Assembly (NCBI GenBank): GCA_036924285.1
Contig: JAYKYS010000002.1
Span: 36,688,501 to 36,752,500, forward strand
Direction of reading: 5' to 3'
Origin: Asterella californica
Taxonomy: Eukaryota; Streptophyta; Marchantiopsida; Marchantiales; Aytoniaceae
Length of the DNA: 64,000 nucleotides
Each line of letters starts with the position of its first letter. Within the stretch, counting starts at the first letter, position 1. Below are positions 1-9,255 of the stretch, piece by piece. The notes beneath the pieces are model-generated. The model searched no databases. It saw only the letters and a program-made list of their open reading frames with translations, and was not told where the DNA came from. A program made the position numbers and the translations under genes.

Positions 1-1
1 T

Positions 2-2920
2 AGGCACGGGAAAACATTTGCTTTTGAGCCTTCAGATATTGGGTGTGTAGATCCAAGTGTTGTAGCACCGATGATCATATTTACGGTACCGCATACGCCT
101 TGGGACTTAAGACCAATTCCCGTACCTAAGGCACATCTGCCTAAGCTTATGGAGCTTCTAAAGGAGAAGATGCGGATGAGAATCCTTGAGCCATCGTTTG
201 CACCATATTCCAGCCGCTGGTTTACAGTACCGAAGAAGAGCGGAGCGCTACGGTTCATTCAGGATATGCAACCGGTGAATCAGGTGACCATCAGAAATAC
301 GGGGATTGGACCTATTGTGGGAGAGTTTGCTGAAGCATTCGCTGGTAGAGCCATTTACTCGATAGGAGACCTCTACTCTGGATACGATCAGTTTCAGCTT
401 GCTGAAAAGAGTAGAGATGTCACTACTATGAGGACACCGTTGGGTTTGGTGAGGATGTGCACATTGCCACAGGGGGCAACAAATTCTGTTGCACACATGA
501 TGAACGGGATGAACAAAGTTCTTCGAGACTTCATCCCGGAGAAGACCATGCCTTTCTTAGACGACATTCCAATCAAAGGATGTGTAGAGGAGCAGAAGGA
601 TGAGAGAGTCGATCAGAGGGGGTGTCGAAAATTTGTGGCTGATCATATTCTAGATTGTGATCAGATTTTATCACGGCTCGGGGAGGTTCACTTGACATTA
701 TCTGGTGCTAAGTCTTCGTTTGGAGTTCGAGAGGTTGTGATTGTGGGACACTTATGCGGATGGTTTGGTCGCAAACCTGATCCTAACAAGGTGGATGCCA
801 TACAACGGATGAAGGACACATGTAGCTCAACAACAGAGGTGCGAAGGTTCTTAGGAGCTTGCGTGTTTTATCATGTGTGGATTCCTCATTTTGCTCATGT
901 ATCAGATCCACTCTATGGTCTGTTACGGAAGAGCACGAAGTTCACATGGGAGGAGAGGCATATCGAAGCGGTGCAGAAGCTGAAGCAGTTGTTGTCTTCT
1001 CCACCTGTGCTACGAAGGGTGAGTTATGAAGATGACAAACACGTGATAATCACGGTTGATACAAGTCCGATAGCCATTGGGTGGGCAGTGGGACAAGATG
1101 ATGAGGATGGAAACCGGTTTGCAATCAGATTTGGAGCCAAAGTGTTGAGTGAGCGACAACGAAACTACCCACAAGTAAAGCGAGAGCTATGGGGGGTAGT
1201 TACTGCGATGAAAGTTGAGAAGGATTATTTGATTGGAGCACCGGTAATAGTGGAGACGGATTGTTTGCCACTGTTAGGGATGATTACCAATTGTAACACC
1301 CCTGATATTGCTATGTTGCGATGGATTGCCTATATCAAGTCGTTGAATCCAGAATTCAGACACATAGCGGGGAAAGATAACCCGGTAGCAGATATGTTGT
1401 CTAGGGCCAGATATGAAGATGAAGAGGATTTGATGGAAGACACGGAGGATATAGGTACGACCGTCTTTTGTAGAGCTCAAAAGGGAATGAATGAGCATCA
1501 AAACTCATTCATGGAGGAGCTATACGAAGGAGAATGGTTAGACATTGGGCGTTATCTTGGTTCGCTGACCAGGCAACCAGAATGGGATGATGCTCAGTTC
1601 AAACAAATCAGGAGGAAGGCTTACAACTACATACAACAAGGGGGCTATTTGTGGAAGCGCGCCAAGCGGAGTGGCGAGATGCCGCAACGGGTTGTGTGTA
1701 AGCAAGAGATACAAACCCAGCTCATTCAAGAATTCCATGAGAGCTTATGGACTGGACATCAGGAGATTTATGCCACCTTTATCAAACTCAAAGAGAGATA
1801 TTGGTGGCGTAACATGTACAGAGATGTAGTGCGATTTGTGGAAACGTGTGTAACTTGCCAAATGTACTCTGACATCCGGCATCGAGATGAGCTACACCCT
1901 ACGTATCCACTTGCAATGCATTACAAGTGGGTAGTAGATCTAGTTACGATGCCGGTTGGAATATGGCAGATGAGATACATGGTTTTGGCACGGGAGGATC
2001 TATCGAACCAAGTCGAAGGACGCGCTCTGCGCACAAACACTACAGAAGGGGTGTGCAGATTTCTACTTGAAGATGTGATCTGCAGATACGGATGTGTTGG
2101 GAAGATTACAGCAGACCGCGGAGAACTGAATGCTCACGAAGCTGATATGTTCTTCAAGAGGCGAGGAATCAAGTTAGCTCTTACCATGGCTTACAACCCA
2201 GAAGGAAATGCGAAGAGTGAGCGCAGTCATCCTCCCATCAGGAAAGCGATTGTGAAAGCTTGCAACGGAAGGGTGAGAGAATGGCCAAGGCTTCTACCAT
2301 TTGCTCTATGGGCCGATCGTACAACTCATAGCTCGGTGACCGGATACATGCCAGCAGAACTAATGCAAGGGCAAAAACCGATCATGCCTATCGAAGAGCA
2401 AATACCTACTTGGAGTGTTCTACCTTGGGAAGATAATCTCTCTAGAGAGGATCTTCTCGCTCTTAGGATTCGTCAGTTGGAGCGGAGACCAGAGGATGTG
2501 GAGCTAGCTCTGGAACGGTTACGAAAAGCTCGCTTGAAGAACAAAGACAGATTTGATAAGCGACATCGACTACGACCTAAGAAGATCGAGGAAGATGATT
2601 GGGTGTTGGTATATGATAGCAGCTTGGATAACCAGCATAGAGCATTGAGAAAGTTTTCTAAACGCTGGTTTGGACCTTACGTGGTTGTTCGTATTCATGA
2701 CAACGCCACATACGTGCTACGCGAGTTGGATGGTGCACGGCTTAAAGTTCCGATTGCAGGAAAACGGATAAAACTCTTTAAGCGACGAGATGAAGATCCA
2801 GACATTGAGGAGATCAGTATCGAGTTTGATCTCTCTCGAGATCAAGATGAGAGTCCAGATGAGAGCGTAGAGCCCGAGGGGGAGATTCCCGAAGAAGAAG
2901 ATGAGGAAGAAGTGGTATGA
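2..2920 (+). CDS. Ty3/gypsy pol polyprotein (RT-RNase H-integrase), partial at the 5' end
   Basis: The frame is open from base 2 to the TGA at 2918-2920, so the Met at 71 is internal and the true start lies left of the window. Counting from that Met, the order is RT (FLDD at residues 162-165, followed by IPIKG), RNase H (acidic residues D330, E372, D397), an integrase zinc region (HESLWTGH then CVTC), the integrase core (D623, D682, E717, the DD-x34-E spacing normal for Ty3/gypsy) and a basic C-terminal domain ending in an acidic tail. No stop or frameshift interrupts it, so the enzymatic part looks recent or functional. I see no chromodomain. The FLDDIPIKG form differs from the usual plant YIDDIL form; I associate it with fungal and early-plant lineages, from memory and unverified. 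Confidence 0.9.
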   Translation, partial: RHGKTFAFEPSDIGCVDPSVVAPMIIFTVPHTPWDLRPIPVPKAHLPKLMELLKEKMRMRILEPSFAPYSSRWFTVPKKSGALRFIQDMQPVNQVTIRNTGIGPIVGEFAEAFAGRAIYSIGDLYSGYDQFQLAEKSRDVTTMRTPLGLVRMCTLPQGATNSVAHMMNGMNKVLRDFIPEKTMPFLDDIPIKGCVEEQKDERVDQRGCRKFVADHILDCDQILSRLGEVHLTLSGAKSSFGVREVVIVGHLCGWFGRKPDPNKVDAIQRMKDTCSSTTEVRRFLGACVFYHVWIPHFAHVSDPLYGLLRKSTKFTWEERHIEAVQKLKQLLSSPPVLRRVSYEDDKHVIITVDTSPIAIGWAVGQDDEDGNRFAIRFGAKVLSERQRNYPQVKRELWGVVTAMKVEKDYLIGAPVIVETDCLPLLGMITNCNTPDIAMLRWIAYIKSLNPEFRHIAGKDNPVADMLSRARYEDEEDLMEDTEDIGTTVFCRAQKGMNEHQNSFMEELYEGEWLDIGRYLGSLTRQPEWDDAQFKQIRRKAYNYIQQGGYLWKRAKRSGEMPQRVVCKQEIQTQLIQEFHESLWTGHQEIYATFIKLKERYWWRNMYRDVVRFVETCVTCQMYSDIRHRDELHPTYPLAMHYKWVVDLVTMPVGIWQMRYMVLAREDLSNQVEGRALRTNTTEGVCRFLLEDVICRYGCVGKITADRGELNAHEADMFFKRRGIKLALTMAYNPEGNAKSERSHPPIRKAIVKACNGRVREWPRLLPFALWADRTTHSSVTGYMPAELMQGQKPIMPIEEQIPTWSVLPWEDNLSREDLLALRIRQLERRPEDVELALERLRKARLKNKDRFDKRHRLRPKKIEEDDWVLVYDSSLDNQHRALRKFSKRWFGPYVVVRIHDNATYVLRELDGARLKVPIAGKRIKLFKRRDEDPDIEEISIEFDLSRDQDESPDESVEPEGEIPEEEDEEEVV

Positions 2921-3276
2921 TGCCAACCACAACGTATGATTAGGTTGGTGCATACCAGAGGATGCACAGGTTCAGAGGGGGTGGATGTCGTGTTGTGGAT
3001 TGGCTAGGGTGTGAAACCACCACATATCCTTCGTACGTGTTTGGTGTTGAGGAGCCACTAGGATCTTATCGTGTCAAAAGATAAGGCTCCACGTGGACGA
3101 TCCGTGTACTCTTCGCTGAGTGGAGATAAGAGTAGTACTCTTGTCGTCACATGGGGAGATTGATGTATAAGAAGAGAGGTGCGCGGAGCTTGAGGGACAG
3201 AGTGTAGAGTATCCAAGTCTAAGGTGAGTGTGATCAGTATCATCGGATGAAGTAAGCGGCAGTGCGAGTGGTAAGC

Positions 3277-3492
3277 ATGAACGGAGAGCCCTTTCGTGCT
3301 CCTGATCTTTCACTTGCGCATCCATTCGTCATTAAGATTCATTGTCTACCGCGGGATCATTTTCGAGTATTTATGGTAGCTCACTGGGGCGAGTCGTTCA
3401 TGACCGCGGTGATGGCTACTCCAGACCCTATCATTCTTCCTATTGTCACATACGACGCGGTTTGGGATCTTACTGTCTATATCTTGCTTTGA
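3277..3492 (+). CDS. Small ORF A behind pol (71 codons), unknown function
   Basis: An ATG at 3277 opens 71 codons ending in TGA at 3490-3492, about 360 bp after the pol stop, in the same orientation. The product is hydrophobic and beta-rich in appearance, with no signal peptide, zinc knuckle or other motif I know. It aligns along its length with ORF B, which starts 6 bp after its stop. Shared positions include I-x-C at residues 21-23, a Gly-Glu pair (38-39), a Pro-rich hydrophobic stretch (51-57) and L-T-x-Y near the end. It lies either between pol and the LTR or inside a long U3. It could be a domesticated or accessory element gene, or a chance ORF; the match with ORF B argues against chance. 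Confidence 0.45.
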   Translation: MNGEPFRAPDLSLAHPFVIKIHCLPRDHFRVFMVAHWGESFMTAVMATPDPIILPIVTYDAVWDLTVYILL

Positions 3493-3498
3493 TGTAGT

Positions 3499-3714
3499 AT
3501 GGATCCTCCATTAGATCTGAACTTTCCAACGAGAGTTCCGTTCAACACCTGGGTCGAAATACGTTGTTACAGTCGACCTAAGGTGGCGCATCGAGAGTTT
3601 GTCGTCAGGAACTTCGGAGAGGATTATTACAACCAGATAATAGCTTCGTCCGTTCCTTTTGTAGTTCCGTTTATTGTCAATCGTTTTAGAGTCGGGATTC
3701 TGACTCTCTATTGA
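3499..3714 (+). CDS. Small ORF B behind pol (71 codons), related to ORF A
   Basis: An ATG at 3499 opens 71 codons ending in TGA at 3712-3714. Aligned to ORF A with a two-residue shift in the middle, it shares I-x-C (21-23), a Gly-Glu pair (40-41), an IIAS-like stretch against VMAT, paired prolines (53 and 57 against 51 and 55) and L-T-x-Y at the C-terminus (68-71). DNA identity between the two looks low while the residue pattern is kept. That is what an old tandem duplication under protein-level selection would give. No known domain is recognised. Translation of B would need reinitiation or a separate transcript, since only 6 bp separate it from the stop of A. Confidence 0.45.
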   Translation: MDPPLDLNFPTRVPFNTWVEIRCYSRPKVAHREFVVRNFGEDYYNQIIASSVPFVVPFIVNRFRVGILTLY

Positions 3715-4476
3715 GTGTAGTTTGTACTTCGTGTTTACGTGCTTCGTTGCCGACGGCATCATCAACGGCACGTGTTTGTAGTTTGTTCAATATAAACTTT
3801 GAGGCCTAAATGGTACTCTTGGATAAAAAATTCGTTCTTTGTGTGTTTGTCATGTGAGTGAAGACAAAACCCTTTTGTCAACTTGTTTCTCATTGGTCGA
3901 AAGTTTGACCAATCACCTTCTACCAAGTTCCTTTCACGTTTTGAGGGTTAGAGGCACTTCCCGTGGTCCATTCGCGGAGTGTGAGCTATGGTTGGAAAGC
4001 TTGGGAGACGAGGATGCCCGTGGACTCAATGGTTGCTGGATTTGAAGCGCGGATGAGAAAGTTACGATCAATTGAAGCTGAGGGAGTCAAATTCGTGACC
4101 AATTTCATTTCCGTGAGGTCTTTTTCGCTTTCTGGGAGTTCTGTGAGGTTGCTGGAGATGAATTGACTATTGCTGGAAAGCTCTTGAGATGGGCTTGCCG
4201 ATGGACTCCGAGATCGATCGATTCCAAGCCGGAGTGAAAAAGTTATGGCCAGCTGAAGTTGGGTGTCTCAAATCGGAGGTTATGATAGTAGGCGACTGTA
4301 AACATGAGACATTGAGAGAGATATGGGGAGTTTGAGGTCGAATTTTGCTATGAAACCTTCCAGGGTCTGAGAAGGTACAGTCAGCTACCTACCTGTGAAA
4401 TTTTGGATTATTGGGTTGAAGGGAAACGTTGTTTTTGTGCACAAGGGTCTGCATATCGCCTTGTGTCATTGACGAA

Positions 4477-4829
4477 AAGGGCTTGGATCGTTCCGAGAGT
4501 TTGGTTGAAGATATGCTGGTGAAATTTTACAGAGTGGTAGTGATGGTGACACATTAGCTTCCTGAGAAGTTTGAGCTGTTTTGATCGAGCGGTTTGTGAG
4601 GAATCGAACAGCAAAGTTCTGTCAAAATAGTATCATGTTATAAAAACAGCGATAAGGGCTTGATCGTTCCGAGAGTTTGGTTGAAGATATGCTGGTGAAA
4701 TTTTACAGAGTGGTAGTGATGGTGACACATTAGCTTCCTGAGAAGTTTGAGCTGTTTTGATCGAGTGGTTTGTGAGGAATCGAACAGCAAAGTTCTGTTG
4801 AAATAGTATTGTGTTATAGAAACAGCGAA
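4477..4829 (+). repeat. Tandem duplication, period about 177 bp, two copies
   Basis: Copy 1 spans 4477-4653 and copy 2 spans 4654-4829. Both begin aagggcttg and end in aacagcga. They differ by a one-base indel and a few mostly transition changes. The repeat lies in the non-coding or LTR-like part of the retrotransposon. No ORF is conserved between the copies. Confidence 0.9.
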
Positions 4830-5497
4830 CTTTGGAAGGGCATAGATGCCAACTCAGAGATGATCTCTCTGCATGTAATACCTTAATAGAGAGATTATTC
4901 TACAGGCTATCTGCTGGCCTTGGTTTCATCTCATTCTGAGCTGTGGTTGAGGAGTGACAGCGAGTTAAAGTTGAGAGGTTCTTGCTCCGAAAGGCGCAAG
5001 AGTTAAGATTCTTTTGGAGAACAGGTCGACCTGGAGGTTTTGCCAGTGCTTCAGAGCACTTGATCATGGGTATGGAGAGTTGTTGACTGTATTTCCTGTG
5101 TTTGGATCCTCTCCATACCCGCATGCATGTTTGTACGCCCAGTTGGTTTTGATTGGATTTGTGTGCGGGCGTTGCGCTTAGGTTTCTTTTCTATTAGGAG
5201 TGCTGGTATTTCTCTTGTGGTGAGGCTGGAGTGATGACCAACAGACCCAAGAATGCTTGCGGTGATGGCAGGAACAGGTTGCCCGTGCTTGTTACCCCGG
5301 TTCTATTCCTAGTCAAGTAAGAGAGAGATCTGCCGAGAGGACGTGAGGATATCGTAGCGAGAAAGGTTCAAAGTGTACTTGGAGGTCAGAGAGAGGTTTG
5401 GGTGGTTGTTGGTTCTGAGTCACGGAGTGCGACACGTACTCTCTACAGCTAGATACCCGGTGTATTCCCAGATAAGAAAGCACGTCACACGACAGCG

Positions 5498-6537
5498 TAC
5501 ATCAAGTTAATGAATCCTAAATTCAAACACATAGTAGGTAAGGATAACCTAGTAGCAGATATGTTGTCTTGAGCAAGATATGAGAGAGAGGAAGATATGA
5601 TCAAAGATATTGAAGATGTTGATACTATCATCTTTTCTAGGACTCAAAAACGGTAAATAGTGTATCCAAAATCATTCAGAAAAGAGTTGTATGAGCATGA
5701 ATTGAGCGTTATCTTAACATATAACTGAAGCACCATGAATAGAGTGATACATATTTCAGACAGATCATATCAAAAACCTACAACTATCTACTACAAGGTG
5801 ATTATCTGTGGAAGCGATCTAAGTGAGATGTTAATCTATCACATAGAGCTCTGTGCAAGAAGGAGATGCAAACACAACTTATCCAATAGTTTCAGGACAA
5901 CTTATGGACTAGACACAGAGGTATTTATGCAACCTTTACAAAGCTCAAGGAGAGGTATTGGTGACATGACATGTACAGATGTTATGAGGTTTGTATAATT
6001 GTGCTAAACTTACAAGATGTACTCAAATATCAAACATTGGGACGGTTTGCACCCTACGTATCCACTTGCAATGCATTACAAGTGGGTAGTGAATCTAGTT
6101 ATCATACCAATTGGTATATGACAGATGATATATTTAGTTCTTGCATGAGATGATTTGTCCAATCAAATGTAAGCATGATCTCTACATATAAAGTCAAATG
6201 AAAGTGCTTATAGATTCTTGCTAGAGGACGTGATTTGTAGGTATGGGTGTGTTAGGAAGATTACAACCCATCGTGGAGAGTTGAATACTCTTGAAGCTAG
6301 ATAATTCTTTGAGATATGTGAGGTCAAACTAACTCTTACTACGGCTTACAATCTAGAAGGGAATGTTAAGAGTGAGCGAGGTCCTCCTTATTGTAAAAAT
6401 CATTGTGAAAGCTTGTAGAGGAAAGACGAAAGAGTGGTCGAGGCTCTTACTGTTTGCTCTATGGATTGATCGCTGCACACACAGTTCCGTGACAGAGTAC
6501 ATGTCAATAGAACTAATTCAAAGAGAAAAACAATAGG
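5498..6537 (+). pseudogene. Decayed Ty3/gypsy pol fragment (RNase H end to integrase core)
   Basis: The sequence aligns collinearly with 1331-2388 of the intact pol, starting at the RNase H end (tac atc aag ... aat cct) and ending in the integrase core. It is broken by many stops and small indels. Most differences are C to T or G to A relative to the intact copy, the pattern of deaminated methylcytosine. One block near 6048-6090 (cctacgtatccacttgcaat) is still almost identical. Homology begins abruptly at 5498, with no reverse transcriptase part before it, so this is a truncated or recombined fragment and not a whole element. Confidence 0.85.
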
Positions 6538-7283
6538 TTGCACAAGTTAAAACTACAATGTTCTATTCTACCAAGCAAATTCAATGAGCAAAAGTATTTT
6601 CATTATAATGGTTAATTTTCTTTGTTTAAAGACAACCAACCCGTATAATGAAATCCTACAAGTTACCGGGCATATTCATAGAGGCACCTGGGCTTTAAAT
6701 CTACTTGGTGCAATTAGCCCACCTCTAAAAGTGGGGCCTAGATGGGCCATGGTTTAATGAAACGTTCATTTGAACAAGCAAACTAACATTCGTAATCGCA
6801 GTGTCATGCTTTTAGACAACAATGATAGGTATGAATGGAAAGTGATCTCTTGTGACCAGACTATCCAGGTAAAGATGAATAGCTATGATCAGCTTTTCAT
6901 GGATCCTCACTAACATGGTTTAATCCATGTTCCTACATTCACCGTTGCCGATTCATCCAAACCGATCCGTGAGTACTAATGGGCGATCGTAAGGAGTAGT
7001 CTGAGACTGTCTGTCGTAGTTAACTTACTTGTATTCGTAGTTAAAGTTAGAGAATGGAGAAGAAGAAAAGAATATTATTCGATTCATGGTAACGCGGGAC
7101 GACCAGGAAGTGACGGGCGCCCCAGCTGCCCCACCGTCAGCTATTAATGATCTTTTTTAAAAGGTAAGGAGTGATCGAGAGTGCTTTCCCAAGCATGTGC
7201 GTGATCCGTCGAGAAAAGTCCACTTGTGTAACTTCAGTAACCGGTGGTTTGTACGGTAATGGAAAGGGTTTCTAAGGAGTTGT
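6538..7283. other. Intergenic, upstream of the O-methyltransferase gene
   Basis: No gene is seen. The sequence separates the dead retroelement fragment from the promoter dyad and TATA box of the next gene. Confidence 0.5.
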
Positions 7284-7325
7284 AAGCGGGTTTCTTGTCG
7301 TCACGAACAAACCCGCTTGTATAAA
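7284..7325 (+). promoter_or_regulatory. Putative core promoter: 10-bp dyad followed by a TATA box
   Basis: A perfect inverted repeat (aagcgggttt at 7284-7293 and aaacccgctt at 7309-7318, 15-bp spacer) sits directly before a TATA box (tataaa, 7320-7325). The methyltransferase ATG is 105 bp downstream, a suitable distance for a plant TATA promoter with a 5' UTR of roughly 70-80 nt. The dyad could bind a dimeric regulator or form a hairpin; which of these applies is unknown. Confidence 0.5.
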
Positions 7326-7429
7326 GCTACGGAGCCAACTTTGACATTCAGATTCTTTAGCAGCTACTCTCACCAGATTGGTTGTCTGTCGCTGATTGTA
7401 AAGGGGATTTCTTTCGTCTTCTGATTCCG

Positions 7430-9255
7430 ATGTCTCTGTCCTGGGAAGATGTTGAGGCTACAGGCTACCTGATATCTGGAATGGTTGCACTGCCGTTCAC
7501 TGTAAGAGCTGTAGTCGTTTTGGGTGTTCCAGACATTTTGGCAGAAGCCGGTCCAGATGCTAAGCTTACAGCTGAAGAGATTGCAAGTCGCATTGCCACT
7601 CGTACTGCTGATTCCGCGACACTGGATCGTCTTTTACGACTGCTAGTGTCGCACAATGTTATGACAGAGCTTGTCTCAGCAAGTACGAAGGATCCGAACA
7701 TTGTCGAGAGACGGTATGGGATGGCACCAATCATGAGGTGTCTGGTAAAGAGCATTCATGGAGGACTCACGCCTCTCCTTCTGTTACTAACAAGTCCACA
7801 GTACATAGCAAGTCAGCAGTACTTGCATGCACCAGTACTGAATCCGAACTCGCCCGAGCCTTTCGCTCTTGCTCACGGGAAGGGACAATTTGAATTAATG
7901 AAGACTGATTCTGAACTTCAGAAGTTGTTCGTCAATGCTATGGGTGGGGCCACGGACACGATGGTCCCAAGGGTGCTTGAAACATTCAAGGGCCTCGAGG
8001 GGTTGAGCTCACTAGTCGACGTAGGCGGCGGAGTTGGTGAAAGTCTGGCCCGAATTTTATCCAAGTATCCACACCTTCGAGGGATCAACTTCGACCAACC
8101 TCATATTGTCGCCAGGGGACTTCAAGTGCCAAGTAAGTTTCTAGCTAGACCCCTGCTAGACCCCAGACTCCAAAACTCCTTAGTCTGGAATATCTGGGAA
8201 TTTCCAGCAGCCTTGAGGGCAAACTGCACTGAATGTTTAAGCCTCAAACTTGTGTATAGGTTGAGTGTTCAGAAGCGTCTATGTTTTGCAATATATGCGA
8301 GAGACGGGGATGACAATAGTGTCAAGTGGTAGTCTTGAGGAGTGTATGCCTGGTATTCATATTTAGGTCCCAGAACTTGCTAGCAGGGAGTATCTCTGAT
8401 TGAACTAGTTGTAACTGAAAATGAACACTGTCAACTCTCGGCTATTATATGTATTAAGACCATGACATAATTAATTGTTTTCTGCAGTAGAAAATGTACT
8501 TCTAGTGAGCTGATGTGAAGGTAAGGTCGATTCCTCTGCTGTGTAAGGTAGCTGATTAGCGTAGACATCGATGTTTGTATCACCAATCGCTTATCACGTT
8601 CTTATGGTTATAATTCATGACAGGACTGGAGCATGTGGGCGGTGACTTCTTTGAAAGTGTACCTGCAGCGGATGCTGTCTGGATGAAGGTATGCAATATT
8701 AGCCACACTGTGATCTGCTGTCGTCGTCTGGCAAATGCTACGTTACAGACGTTTTTGGTTGCCTAGTGGCTATCCGTTCTTCCCACTACTATGAAGGTAA
8801 CTTCGTATAACCTACACAAGTACAAGCTGCTAGACTGTGTCATGACTGATGACTATGGAGTACTATTAAAGAGGCATGCACAGACAGTCCGATTTGCGCG
8901 CAAGAGGAGAAGGAGCAAAGCTTTTAACTACGTTCCTGCATGTGACCTTGTTCAGTGGATTCTGCACGACTGGAGTGACGAGCTTTGTGTCAAAATCCTG
9001 AAAAACGTGGCCAAGGCCCTGCCTCCACACGGCAAGGTTATCAACATGGATGTACTTCTACCTGAAATCTCGGATCCTTCACCGGATACGCGAAGTGGCT
9101 TATCCAACGATATTCTGATGTTCGCCTACTGCGCTGGTGGAAAGGAACGCACTTTACGTCAATTCCAGAAGATTGCAGCTGAAGCCGGATTTCCGAGGGT
9201 GGAAGTCGCATTAACTGTGGCCAATCACGGCATCCTGGAGTTTCACAAAATCTGA
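7430..9255 (+). CDS. Plant family-2 SAM-dependent O-methyltransferase (COMT-like), 3 exons
   Basis: Exons are 7430-8132, 8624-8688 and 8956-9255, all with GT-AG borders and matching phases, giving 355 aa, the usual COMT length. The N-terminal half is the dimerisation domain (for example VVVLGVPDILAEAG). The SAM-binding glycine motif LVDVGGGVG is at residues 195-203, EHVGGDFF follows at the start of exon 2, and WILHDWSDE opens exon 3 with the expected catalytic base His260. A C-terminal AGF and FHKI-type end is present. The family methylates hydroxyl groups of phenylpropanoids, flavonoids or related phenolics in the cytosol; the substrate cannot be read from the sequence. I chose the ATG at 7430 because the upstream in-frame codons lack another ATG and the protein then begins just before the conserved domain. 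The gene appears intact. Confidence 0.88.

Larger units (their letters stand above)
1..5200 (+). mobile_element. Ty3/gypsy LTR retrotransposon, 5' part outside the window
   Basis: The window opens inside a pol gene of Ty3/gypsy order (reverse transcriptase, RNase H, integrase). After the pol stop at 2918-2920 there are about 60 bp, then a purine run (agaggggg, about 2974-2981) followed by TG. This looks like a polypurine tract and the start of a 3' LTR near 2982. A TATA-like box (tataaa) lies at about 3791, and non-coding sequence with a tandem duplication runs to about 5.2 kb. The 5' LTR, gag and protease are not in view, so the LTR limits cannot be checked and the right-hand boundary is approximate. 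A short open stretch beginning MTNRPKN at about 5234 could be the start of a gag of a tandem copy, but this is weak. Confidence 0.75.
2921..5497. other. Retroelement non-coding zone
   Basis: Apart from the two small ORFs and the 177-bp tandem repeat, this stretch has no coding sequence I can support. It shows phrases such as 'gagaaagttacg' and 'gaaaaagttatgg' (about 4055 and 4237), typical of long plant retroelement LTR or untranslated regions. Related wording appears in reverse orientation near 62.7 and 63.2 kb. Confidence 0.6.
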
